Source of the DNA: Brachionus manjavacas
Lineage: Eukaryota > Rotifera > Eurotatoria > Ploima > Brachionidae
Assembly: GCA_019054805.1 (NCBI GenBank)
Contig: JAHQIY010000002.1
Span: forward strand, 806,001 to 870,000
Length of the DNA stretch: 64,000 nucleotides
Reading direction: 5' to 3'
Shown here: piece by piece, positions 23,086 through 34,700 of the stretch
How positions within the stretch are numbered: the first letter of the stretch is position 1
Layout of the letters: the number at the start of each line of letters is the position of its first letter
Translations under genes and position numbers: made by a program
The notes under the pieces: generated by a model
Seen by the model: only the letters and a program-made list of their open reading frames with translations
The model's database searches: none
Told to the model about the DNA's origin: nothing

Positions 23086-23480
23086 TTAGAGTTACAATTA
23101 GCACAAAGCCATTTTTAATCTTAGGAGCATAAGCTTTTTTAACACATTTTAAATGAAAATAATTATTACAAGAACTACAAACGATAAACTTAGAGTCGCA
23201 AGATAAAGAACAAGAGTTGCAAGAATTTAATTGACCATGTGATCTTAATGCTGATAATGTATTTTGCAACATTAAGAGAGCATCACTAGTGAAGAAACTT
23301 GAAACTAAAGAAGATATTTCATTATTTTCATTCACAAAAGCACAACTAAGTACACTAGGATTAATTTTCGAAGGTATTACTTGTATATACTCTTCATCGA
23401 CGACACGCTCTTTTGAAATGAAACTATCTACACTTGGCTTATTATATTTTATATGTTCTTATTCAAGCTTATTCCTAATT
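23086..23480 (-). pseudogene. PHD-finger protein fragment with a one-base shift
   Basis: The minus-strand frame, open from about 23480, encodes KPSVDSFISKERVVDEEYIQ followed by NPSVLSCAFVNENNEI and a PHD finger: CNSCSLSCDSKFIVCSSCNN then YFHLKCV. The last zinc pair (WLCANC) is present but in a different frame, just after a five-A run near 23116. One extra A would restore C4HC3 spacing and end the protein at NSN. PHD fingers occur in chromatin readers and in ORF1 proteins of some LINEs. There are no other LINE domains nearby. AATAAA follows downstream on this strand near 23030. It may be a dead gene, a LINE ORF1 or an assembly error. Confidence 0.5.
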
Positions 23481-23499
23481 AATTGATTTGATGAGCTTC

Positions 23500-25322
23500 A
23501 ATTATATTTTTTGATGGATTTCAATGTAAAGAATAAACAAAAATATTGTCAATTTGTGGCTAAATAACTAATTATTTTATATACACAAGAAAATTTTTTT
23601 GTTTATTTACAGGTAAATTGTGTGCGATAAAACAAGATATTTATCCACAATTTGTGTTTAAATAAATTCACTCTAAAATTATAATTATTTATTGTTAATT
23701 TGTGTTATCTTTGAAATAAAAATTTTGATTTTTGTTAAATTTTTACTTGATACATGCAAAAAATGATTGAGCAAAATCTAGTGAAAACTTGACAAATATT
23801 TTTTTGCATCATTTCATTTAATTGACAGTAATTAGCATCAATTTTGTGATATTTTTTTGGCAAAATACTGAGTAAATTAATCTTTATTATCAAATTATCG
23901 GGTACTGAAATGCAATTACCTTGGTATTTTTGCAATCCTTGTTTAAAAATAAACTTAATATCAAATATCCCGCATGAGCGGATGAAGACTTTTAAATTTT
24001 AATATTATAGAAATGAAAAATGATAAATAAAATATTTTCAAATTTTTGAAAAGATGGATTCTAGAAAGTGTTAATTAAAAGGAAATACTTTAAATATTTT
24101 TTCTTGTAAATTCGGCTATTTTTTTGATTGTTATTGTCGTTTTTCTTGAGGCAATATTATAAGGATAAAAAAAATTCAGAATATAATGAAAATAAGATAG
24201 GTTATATTTTTTCATGCAAGAATAGATATTCGTTTTAGAAAATTAAGACTCTTTAAAAGCCATTTAACTTGAAAACTAGAGGCTTTAATTTTTTTGCAAA
24301 TATTTGATAGCCCAGTTTTTTAATGTTATTTATTTTAAAGAAAGCACAAAATTTGGTTTAATTAAAAGAACTTTTAGATATTGAAATTTAATATTAAAAA
24401 TTATAAATTACCTTAAAAATTATAAATAAATTTTTGATCGTATTTTTTTATAACCTAAAAGCAATTTTTAAATTTTTTAATACTACAAATAATTAAAAAA
24501 AATTTATTATTTCAATTTATGTTTTTTATTTAAAAAAAGACTTGATTTTGATTTTTAAGTTAAAACTTCGATATATACACATCTTAATTACAAAATATTT
24601 GAAAAATAATACATAATTTTGAGTATTATCAAAGTCCAAATAAATTTGAAACGAAAGCAAAAAAAATTGTAAATGGTTTGATATATTTGCTGTCTGAGTG
24701 TAATGCAAAAAACATGACGCTTGGTAAAAAATTCATTATCACACCCATTCTAATTATTCCGAAAAATTTTTTTTAAAGTCTAAAAAAGTGTAAAAAAAAT
24801 TGCTTGTTATGGCTAAATTTACCAAAAATGAACCTTAGCAAAAAATTTTTACTTGATTATTTTATTTAATTTTTCAGTCACGCAATCCATCACAAATTCT
24901 CAATTAAAATAACTAAAATTAGAGAACTAATTACTGATTTTCAATATCAATAGCTATTTTGGGTTACAGGGTATCATTTAATCGAAAATCAAATGCGTCA
25001 CGTGACCAAATTCTGTAAAAAACTTAATTTATGACTATTTAAATAGACATGAATTTGCAAGCAAATTTTTCACTGCAGCACAAAATATGAAAAATTTGAA
25101 ATAATTATAAAAAACTAAATAAGAATGAATTCTTTTCCTTTTTAATGAAGATAAACTTCATAATTTATAATTTGAATTAAAGTGATTGCATAACAAATTT
25201 ATGTAAGAGACTTTGTAAATCTCTTGCTTTTAGTAAGCCACTATTTAAATCAAAAAAATATATCTTTTCATACGTGTCAAAATTTTATTTTTATTTTTCA
25301 TTTGGACTAGATTTTTAAAATC
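23500..25322. other. AT-rich intergenic, includes citrate-carrier upstream region
   Basis: No coding or RNA gene supported. Short frames here are low-complexity Ile/Phe/Lys translations. Confidence 0.5.
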
Positions 25323-26519
25323 ATGAACGGATTATACAAAAGGCCGAACAGTGAAAAAATAATGGCCGCCCCGGCGCAGACAACCGGAGGTCTTAAGGGA
25401 ATTATTGCAGGTAAGGAAACCATTTTAATCCAACTTTCAAAATCTACTTGAATTTTAAGGTGGAATTACGGGTGGCATCGAAATAATGATAACTTATCCA
25501 ACTGAATTTGTCAAAACTCAGCTTCAGCTTGATGAAAGTAGCAGTAAGGGTGGTCAGGCGAGAAAATATGCAGGCCCAATCGATTGTGTCAAAAAGACCG
25601 TTCACAACAGAGGCGTTTTGGGTCTTTATAGAGGTCTTAGTGTTCTCCTTTATGGTTCGATTCCAAAAAGTGGCGTGAGGTGACTTTTAAATTTAATTTA
25701 AAAAAAAATAATTTCCTTTTTAAAGATTTGGAGCTTTTGAAGAGTGCAAACGGTTTTTGGTCAATGATAAAGGTCAATTGACACCAGGAACACGTTTACT
25801 GGCCGGTCTTGGTGCAGGAGTAAGCTTCACTCAGAATTTTAATTATGCTAGCTAATAATTAAGCAAAGGTTTCGGAAGCTATTTTAGCCGTGACACCGAT
25901 GGAAACAGTCAAAGTGAAGTTCATTCATGATCAAAACTCGGCCAACCCAAAATATCGAGGCTTTTTCCACGGAGTTCGTGAAATTGTCAAACAGAATGGT
26001 ATTGGTGGTGTATACAAAGGAGTCACAGCTACAATCATAAAACAGGGATCAAATCAAGCCATTAGATTCTTTGTAATGGAATCTTTGAAGGCCGAATACA
26101 GAAAAGTAAAGAACTTGGATCATAACGCACCAGTTCCAGTTCTTTTGACTGGAATATTCGGCTTAATTGCTGGAGCTGCCAGTGTTTTTGGTAACACTCC
26201 AGTGGATGTGGTGAAAACCAGAATGCAAGTATGCTTTAAGCTTATAATTTTTTTTTGATTAATTTGGAAAAATTTTGCACCAAGGGTTTGGAATCCAGTA
26301 AATACAAGAATACTTTTGATTGTGCAGTACAAATATTGAAGAATGAAGGACCCAAAGCGTAATTTTAATTTTATCTAGAATAAAAAGAAAAAACTAATAT
26401 TTTTTTTAAGTTTTTATAAGGGAACTGTGCCAAGATTAAGTAGAGTTTGCTTAGATGTTGCCATTACGTTCATGATCTATGACAAATTTATTGAAGTATT
26501 TAACAAAGTTTGGAAATAG
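25323..26519 (+). CDS. SLC25A1: Mitochondrial tricarboxylate (citrate) carrier, six exons
   Basis: Exons are 25323-25410, 25460-25679, 25726-25819, 25869-26228, 26285-26358 and 26411-26519; phases fit and give 314 residues (human about 311). The three mitochondrial-carrier repeats show their signatures: [14 protein letters not shown] (about 42-55), [14 protein letters not shown] and [11 protein letters not shown]. Together with [36 protein letters not shown] and [20 protein letters not shown] they identify the citrate transport protein, which exchanges mitochondrial citrate for malate across the inner membrane and so feeds cytosolic acetyl-CoA. Six transmembrane helices are expected. Introns are 45-56 bp. 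AATAAA at 26626-26631 is a good polyadenylation signal. Confidence 0.97.
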
Positions 26520-26625
26520 TTGGTTTCAAATAGAATAGTTGTGTAAAATATGCTCAATTTTTTTTCACTTCGAGCGAAAATAATTTTAAAAATTAAACAA
26601 AAATTTTAGGCTTATCAATATTTTG

Positions 26626-26631
26626 AATAAA
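26626..26631 (+). terminator. Polyadenylation signal of SLC25A1
   Basis: AATAAA about 107 bases after the stop codon. Confidence 0.65.
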
Positions 26632-26847
26632 AGCATATCACTTAATTTTAAGATAACTCTTGAGTAATTAAATTAAATAAAATCGTAATTTGCTCTCCTT
26701 TATTTGATATTTTTATTAATATAAGAAAATAGTTGAATTATTTGTTTAATAGAAATTAAAAAAATCAAACATATCAATATTGACTAATTTGAAATAATTC
26801 TGACTCTGTTAAGTTAAGAGTTTTTTTCTATTTTTTATTTTATTTTA

Positions 26848-26925
26848 AGGGGAGGTCCCCAGGATGCTCGAAACGGATTACTCCTTCTTTTCAGCCTTTA
26901 TGTAATTTGACATAAAAGAAACTCA
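26848..26925 (+). repeat. LINE-type 3' tail, CTTCTTTTCAG family
   Basis: The sequence contains CTCGAAACGGATTACTCC then TTCTTTTCAGCCTTTATGTA. Related copies lie at 38609-38680 and 43514-43575 (plus), 45105-45165 (minus), and more diverged ones at 4558-4615, 35697-35730 and 42478-42530. Confidence 0.55.
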
Positions 26926-27164
26926 ATGTTTAATTAAGATTAGAAAAGTTTGGTTAAGAATAAAATTGAGTTATTTAAGAGGATAAAATTAAAGTAATAA
27001 GTTTTTTTTTCTAAATGCATCAAAATTTACGATTTGATTTTTCAAAAAGCTGAATTTTTTTTTTATAAAATTACTTAAGAAAGTTAAACAGAAATATTTA
27101 AACTAAATTTTGATTTTTATTTTTAAAATTTCTGTGAAGAACTACTTACTGAATTAGTGATCTT

Positions 27165-27430
27165 GTGTAGTTTATGTAGGTCCCCTTTTGAGCTGGCTTC
27201 TTCTGGTTCGCTAGCACACTGATTTATAAAGTTCCTCTTATCAAGCCTGTTCTTTATTCAATATGATGTTTCTAATTTTTCGCGGATTCGGCCAGATTTT
27301 GCTTGAAGCATTTACAATCCCGAGAACCTCTTCTGATGTTTTACTATAGGCTTCCCAAATTTGTGACCATCATCTCTATATATCCGACTCCTCTTGTTGT
27401 TCAAGTTTTTGAAGGATCTTTCTAAGCTAA
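27165..27430 (-). pseudogene. LINE polyprotein linker fragment
   Basis: On the minus strand the frames read YSKTSEEVLGIVNASSKIWP, then NPRKIRNIILNKEQA, LYKSVC and GDLHKLHKI. This resembles the region between endonuclease and reverse transcriptase in non-LTR elements (vlG....k.W......ii..k..a). Stops are present. Confidence 0.45.
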
Positions 27431-28190
27431 AATTTGTAAACATGTTGCACTATTGAATAAAAAATGATTAAATGCTACAAATTTCAAAATTGTTTTCTTG
27501 ATCAAAAAGCTAAACATTAGTCTTGTGTAAAAATATTCAAAGGTATTTCAACATTACCATTTTTGACATTGGTTCAATCAGATTCTCACTATTTCTTAAA
27601 TTGTATTTTAAAATTCCTTGAGTCCCTGAATTCTTAAAATTTACTCTTAAATTTGCAGGAGAAATATAGAAAATTTTTTGGACGCAAAAGAAAGCATTCT
27701 ACCGAGAGCTCTATGCAAATAATTTAAAGATGCTTTTTGATATAAATAATAATGACAATAACTATTAGCAAGTTAAATTCTAACCTCTTTTGAAAACACA
27801 AAACAGTGGAATAAAAATAAAAATAGAGAAAAATAAATTTTTTAAAAGAGAGTATTTTAACAGAAGTCGACAGATAGGGATGAGAATTAAAAACAAATAA
27901 AATTAGATTAAAACAAAGATTAAAATAAATTTAATTTAGGTATAGAAAAAATTATTTTTTTGATGATGAATAATGCATAAAATGAATTTGCTGAAATGTG
28001 AAAATCACTTTAATTTTTTAAATCAAAATCAAATCATAAAAAAGCTATATAACATACTAAATCAATAATTGAAATAAAATATACTTCTTTTTTCATTTAA
28101 AATGAATTTATGTTTTGTGTAACTTTATAATTACTAATTAGGTGGTTTTTTTTCTAGATTTGAATTTTTTTCAATTGGGAACAAAACTGA
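27431..28190. other. AT-rich intergenic
   Basis: Nothing recognised. Confidence 0.5.
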
Positions 28191-28873
28191 TACCGTAATT
28201 CCGTGTTGGGGAACGCGTGCATTAATACCCAAAGTCATATGTGAAGTGCATGCACAGACATTAACCCCTTCCATGTTAAAAAAATACTATTAAAGGCTCG
28301 ACGCATTACATGTGCAACTTTGGGTATTAATGTGTGATACTAATAAAAAAAACCAAGTTTAAATGTCGAGTTAATAATCAAAAAATCTTTTTTAGAGCAT
28401 CATTTTTATTTGAAATTTTCTGAAATATTAAAAAAAATAATTTTTTATATTTCAACTTTTAGTGCGATCATTCAAACAAAATTATGAAAATGTTTTTTAA
28501 TATTAAAAATTATTTTTTTTATGCTTTTCTAGTTATAGATGCAGCTTTTTTTTTAAAGATTTTCAAAAAAACATTTTCATAATTTTGTTTGAATGATCGC
28601 ACTAAAAGTTGAAATATAAAAAATTATTTTTTTTAATATTTCAGAAAATTTCAAATAAAAATGATGCTCTAAAAAAGATTTTTTGATTATTAACTCGACA
28701 TTTAAACTTGGTTTTTTTTATTAGTATCACACATTAATACCCAAAGTTGCACATGTAATGCGTCGAGCCTTTAATAGTATTTTTTTAACATGGAAGGGGT
28801 TAATGTCTGTGCATGCACTTCACATATGACTTTGGGTATTAATGCACGCGTTCCCCAACACGGAATTACGGCA
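28191..28873. mobile_element. Near-perfect 680-bp foldback element
   Basis: Arms of about 300 bp (28193-28495 and 28568-28872) are almost exact reverse complements, starting CCGTAATTCCGTGTTGGGGA, around a loop of about 70 bp. No ORF. Both flanks contain ATA close to the ends, but a target duplication is not clear. Confidence 0.85.
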
Positions 28874-29090
28874 TAGAAGCTTGAAAATTCCAAAAAAGCT
28901 GAATGAGTATTTAGTTATAATAATAGTAATAAAGCAGGTATTTCAGCATTACACCATTTAACCATTTGCAGGCGATACTTTCTAATTAGTGTAGAATAAT
29001 AATAACAATAAAAATAATAATAAAGCTTGAAGCTAAGTTAGACTAGAAAGATCTCTATGGTAGACTTAACAAAGAACTTGGACAAAGTTA

Positions 29091-29961
29091 CAGTGCTGCT
29101 ACGATATCTTGAATTCACCATATTTTACGTAAATTATGGTAAATTCACGATATTTTACCATATTTACCGTAAAACATGGTAATCTAAAAAGAGGTATTTT
29201 TCGTAAAATACCGATAATTATTGTAAAATTCAGTGAAAAAAAAAAATTCCAAAATTTCTCGAAAAAAAAACGATTTTCATGAAAAAAAATTTTTTTTATG
29301 AATTTTTGAAAAAGGAAAAAAAAAGTTTGATTGAATTATGTGACAAAAATTGACGTAAATTTCGGTAAATTTTTGTAAAAAAAAGGTAAAAAATGGTAAA
29401 AATTCAACAAAAAAGAAAAAAATGGATTTTTTATTATTTCATTCAATTTTTTTTTAAACAAATTATGAAAATTAATAATAGTAATTATTTTTATAATAGT
29501 AATTTCTTTTTAGTTTAAAAGCACAAAAAAATTAATTTTTGATTAAAGAAATGGACTGAAAATAAATGGCTTCTTCACTTCTTCAGAGCTTTCTTTTAAA
29601 ATAAAGAAAAGATTTAGAATTACTTTAAGTAGTAGTGTAATCCGAAAATAAAGACATAAACTAGGCAATTTATTTTCATCTAAAAATATTTTTTATTTTA
29701 AAAAATAAATATTATTTATTAAAGGATATCGTTATCGTCAGCTTAAAAGCAAAAAAAGCTAGAAAATAACATTTTTTCCTTTTTAAAAATTCATAAAAAA
29801 ATTTTTTTTTCATGAAAATCGTTTTTTTTTCGAGAAATTTTGGAATTTTTTTTTTCACTGAATTTTACAATAATTATCGTTATTTTACGAAAAATACCCC
29901 TTTTTTAGATTACCATATTTTACGGTAAATATGGTGAATTCAAGGTATCGTAGCAGCACTG
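29091..29961. mobile_element. Inverted-repeat DNA element (871 bp), TA-flanked
   Basis: The termini CAGTGCTGCTACGATA are inverted and each is flanked by TA, as for Tc1/mariner or pogo elements. Arms of about 200 bp contain iterated ACCATATTTTACGGTAAATA-type motifs. The core is AT-rich with no ORF. Confidence 0.8.
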
Positions 29962-30214
29962 TATTTACAAAAGTATCATAATATTTTTAACTTACAATTT
30001 GAACTATCTTTTTTCCTTTATTCTCTTTCTTTCTTTCAACTCCCTTTCCAGTTGTCAATCTTTCTATTAGATCTACCAATTCAACAATTCTACAACTTTT
30101 CGAAATTCAAAATAGACTTATGACAGTAAGTGTCTTCTAAAAACATATTTTCTTTTTAATATAATTTGAGAAAATTTACTAAGTTATTACGAGTAGGCTC
30201 CATTTAAATTTGAA

Positions 30215-30745
30215 AAAAGCTGTAACAAGGAACCGGAATTGAAGAACTAGACTCGAAAGACTAGAATACAGAGGACACTTCAGAAGATATGAAATCTACG
30301 ACAATCGAGTAGCAAAGAACTTGAACTCATTACCAGCCGAAGTAATAAATGCACCCTCAGTAAAATATTTCCATAGCAAATTGGACAAGCACTGAATAAT
30401 TGCCAAAGAGCGTCAATCTTATTTTTGAAAAAAATAAAATTATCAATTTTTGATTTTTTTGATTTTAATAATTTAAAAAAAAATATATAAAAAAAATTAA
30501 TTTAGAAAAAAATATTTTTTTTTAATGAACTTCTTCCGTCATTTATTTATCTTTAAACAGTCTACTTGCCGTCTTCAATTAACTGATTTTTTATCCTGTA
30601 AGTTGAGTTAAAAGTTTTGTTAATAATAATAATTGTCCCTTTTCTGTGCTCTCGAATAATGGAGAGGCGCTCATCTCCTTTTCTTTTACCTTTTTGAGCA
30701 AGGGCTCCGTTCTTACACAGAGGTTACTGCATTACAACGCAATTA
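30215..30745 (+). pseudogene. CR1-like LINE C-terminus and 3' region
   Basis: A frame at about 30240-30400 reads RLERLEYRGHFRRYEIYDNR, VAKNLNSLPAEVINAPSVKY and FHSKLDKH. This matches the last conserved block of CR1/Jockey reverse transcriptases (V.N.WNSLP..VV.A.SV..FK..LDKH). A GC-richer segment at 30655-30740 looks like the element's 3' untranslated end. Confidence 0.65.
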
Positions 30746-31104
30746 TCACCCAGTATAAATCGATTTATTTTAGAAACCGCAAAATTTTTTTTAATAACTT
30801 TATTCATTTTTAATTTTTTTATGACTAAAAATATTTTTTTCTACCACCAGATGTAGTCTCTAAAAAATAGCCACACCTTAAATAAAAATTGTATTGAGAA
30901 TGAATTAAAAAATTAAATTTTTGACTTGATTTTAGAGATTTTGAACTTTTAAAAATGTAATTTTTTAATCTAAGGATAAGGATATTCAATGTATATTTAA
31001 AATATTAAATATTATATTTTAAATTTCTGTGATTTAATATTTTTAGCCATATTTTAGGAACATAAAGTGAAAAAAAATAATAAATAGATTTTCAAAAATT
31101 TGGT

Positions 31105-31786
31105 TTTAATTTTTTGTGTTTGAATTACTAAATGTATCCAATTTTGAAATAACATAGAAAAAGTGCGATGTTTCAAATATTTTTTTCAGTTTAAAGTAAA
31201 AAAATAATTTTAAGCTAGTATTGCAAACATGAAAAACTTGATTTTTTTTTATAAATTTTGACTTTGGGTTTGTGATATGATGATCCTTAAGATAATATTT
31301 GTAGTTTAAAAAACTATCTACGGTCTGTTTTCCATTTTTCATAAATTGTCTTCTAATTCTATTCTGGTTCACCCTAATTCTATTTTGAACAAAAAAATCG
31401 GGTGAACCAATAGTTCACAAAATCTGAGAACAAGAATTTTTCGGATAATAAGTGAACTTTGATTCACCTTACCAATTAGACCCAGTTTTTCAACGACTGA
31501 ATATAAACTTTAATCTTAATGAATTATTTTTCTTTTTATTCATTTTTTTTTATTTTATATTATTTAACTTTATTTTTGGTTTTTTCATATGTTTTTATTA
31601 AAAAAGAATTATCAATATTTTTATCAAATTTCAAAATATAAATTAAACTCATTCTATTTCACCAAAGAGTTTAATTTTCAATATGCTTGCAATTTCTACT
31701 TAAAATAATTTTTTTTTTTGAAACTGCAAAAAATATTTGAATTTCAACATTGGATACATTTAGTAATTCAAACACAAAAAATTAAA
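31105..31786. repeat. Imperfect inverted repeat pair
   Basis: A 35-base block at 31105-31139, starting TTTAATTTTTTGTGTTTGAA, reappears inverted at 31752-31786, with weaker pairing continuing inward. Between them GGTTCACC and GGTGAACC occur near 31370-31407. It is a probable decayed foldback element. The frame at 31106-31372 (minus) lies in its left half and resembles nothing I know. Confidence 0.6.
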
Positions 31787-34700
31787 TCATTTATCAATGA
31801 ATTTAAAAATTTAAATCTTAATTTTTTGTTGATCATAAACCTGTCAAAGTTTATCAGTGAACTTTCTTTTCAAGACTATTTAAAGATTTCATTTTAGCAA
31901 TATTAACTTATTTTACGTGGCCTTAATGGAGAAAATTAAAAATAAATAATGAAATTAATTTTTTTCTGATATCTTATTCCAAAATACAAAATTCATGTTT
32001 CGTTTGTTGTTGATTTTTTAAGCTGTCTACTATTTCAAAAAAAAGTCAAGAAGTGCAAAAAATTTTAAATATTTAAATCGAAAAAAATTTATCAATTTAG
32101 ATTAAATTTTTAATTATTCAATCCAAAAATATTTAATTTTCAAATAAAATTTTAAAGAATTTTTTCTATTTCTCAAGCATCAATCTGGGAATTTCCACAA
32201 AAAAAAATTAATTCAAATTTATAATTTAAAAACGCAACCTAAAATCCTCAATCAAATTGACTTAAATAATAATTATTATGGTCATTTTAACTTGTTCAAC
32301 TAGAAAATGTGTCAAATTTTGGAAGAAAAAATTCAAATAATTAATACTAATAATTTGAACCAAGTTTTCTGCTTGATTAAAATGATTTAATTGTACAAAA
32401 TAGCCACTTGAGATTCATGGCTTATAGCGCTTCGAATCGTTTTGACAAGATTTTGATGCGATTAAAAAATGTAACATTTGCTTATACTACTGTTTTAAAA
32501 ATAACAAGATTTTTGAGCACATCAAAGAATTGAAATTTAAGAGAAAGCTAATTAGCTGTGTTCATTATAGCAAGGTATTAGCTTGTTTACAAATGCTTAA
32601 AATCTGAGAGCGTGTCTAAGATTAGCATAGATCAAACGGTCTCCATTACTCGAAATCTTAACCGCGGTTTTGAGATTAATGTAATTGAGAAATTTATCAA
32701 GCAGACTTAATTCACTAGCCCCAAGGTACTCTAGTGAAATCTGGCTCTATCTGCTTCTCAACCAAACATTCTAACTAAAATCCAAAGCTTTGATCTTCAA
32801 TGTTTTTAAACTAAATTGCTTGGAACATACTTGGCTGTGATTTGGTTCAAATTGATAAAGTTTATTAATCTTTTAGCGGGACAAACAAAAAAAAGTTGTT
32901 CAAGTATTTAAAAGACTGATTTTAAGAGCATATTTTGAAATTTATTTAAAAAACTGCTGAAAATTAAACAAAAAAATTAATCTTTTTTCCAAAGATTTGG
33001 TTATTTTTTGTAGAGAGAGAGGGACACACAGACTCAGAGTATTCAACAAAATTAAATTTTGTTCTAAGCTTTTAATTCGAATTAAAATAAAATAAATTCA
33101 ATTGAAATACAAACAAATACAAAAGATCAAATCTCACTGAAAATAATGATTTGTTTAAAAATACGAATCAAAACAATGATATTTGATTCCATTTAATTCA
33201 GTTTTAAATTTTAGAAATTGAAATAATTAAGATTGAAAATGATTCTATTTCCGAAATATCCGTAGGGACTGGGCACTTAGTGGATAGAACAAAAAGAGTC
33301 AAGAAACAAGAGTTTAAAGCTGATTCCAATCAACTATTTATCTAAGTAAAAGCATACCTTAAGTGTCTGTTGATTTTTAATTTAAATTCAGACGTCATTA
33401 GGATTTAAATATGGCTTTTAATTCTATACACCCGAAATAAATCAAACTAGTGGATCTTTTTTCTAGTTAAATCAAAATTTTTACATTATTGTCTAAATGA
33501 CAAATTGAGAAGATTAAAATCAGCTTCAAATGAAATCTATACTTAAATTAATTTCAAATGGAATCATTATTTTTTTAAAGCCGTGTTCAATTTATTTTAG
33601 AATTTCAAAATAAATATTCTTTTAGATTAATTAAATTTTGTTATCGAATTTTGTTGCCGCTCTCTGGTGATAAAATCCTTTTTGTAAGATAACTTGTCAC
33701 AACAAAAAAATTCTTCAAATTTCAATTTAAATAAAATTTAATCTTTCAAAACCTCCGTTGGAAATTTCTTTTATTCTCAGGTAAGTTAAGAAGAGACGAC
33801 ATAAATTTTCTTTTTTTCTTATTTCTCCAATCGATATTTTCATTTTTAAATTCATTTTTTTGTCAAGTAAAAAAAATAAAAAGATACTTGTACGTCAGTT
33901 TAGGGTTTCTTTTAGTCATATCTATCGTTTGAATTGATCTCTATTTTTTGGCGAAACACTATTTTTAATTAATTATTTTTTATTCAAATAGTCACTTATT
34001 TCAAGAATAAATAAATATAATTAACAGTTCCAAAGCTATAATTCGTGGCAGTCATAGCACCAAAAATATTCTTTTTTTTCCATTTTCAAAAAACACTTAT
34101 CTGTTGAAGCAATCTGTTGAGAAAAAAATTAAAATGAGTTAGATTTTATTCTTTTATTTGCCATAAACATGGTAAATTAAATTGTTTTTTAATTTACACT
34201 GAAGTAATATTTAGTGATCCATCTTTTAAAAATTAATTTTAAAAAATAAGTTTTATAGGTCTCTAATTTTATATTTAGAATTTAAAAAAAATTTATCTAA
34301 TCAATAGCTAAATATTGATGGAAGAATTTTTTAAACTATTCAGAACTGTTTTCTTTATTTTTAAACTTTTTAATTAAAAGTGTTTTTTATCAAAATTTTG
34401 TTGAGAATAAGGCCTTAAACCACCCTGGAGTTCAAATTCAAAATTATTTTAAAACCAAATTGAAAATAGTTAAACATCAATTGCTTTCTGCGAAACAAAT
34501 TTGGTGCATTTAATTCAAGCTTCATTTTTCATTTTAATAATTAAAAAAATTATTTTTTTTTAATCAAAAATTCACTCTACAGCCAAGTGCAAATAAAAAA
34601 ATGTTATTTTTTGACAAAAAATTAATTTAATTAAAAAACAATTTTAGCTTGCTGTAAATAAGAAGATAGTTGAAATTTAAATAAAGCAAGCTTGAGTTTC

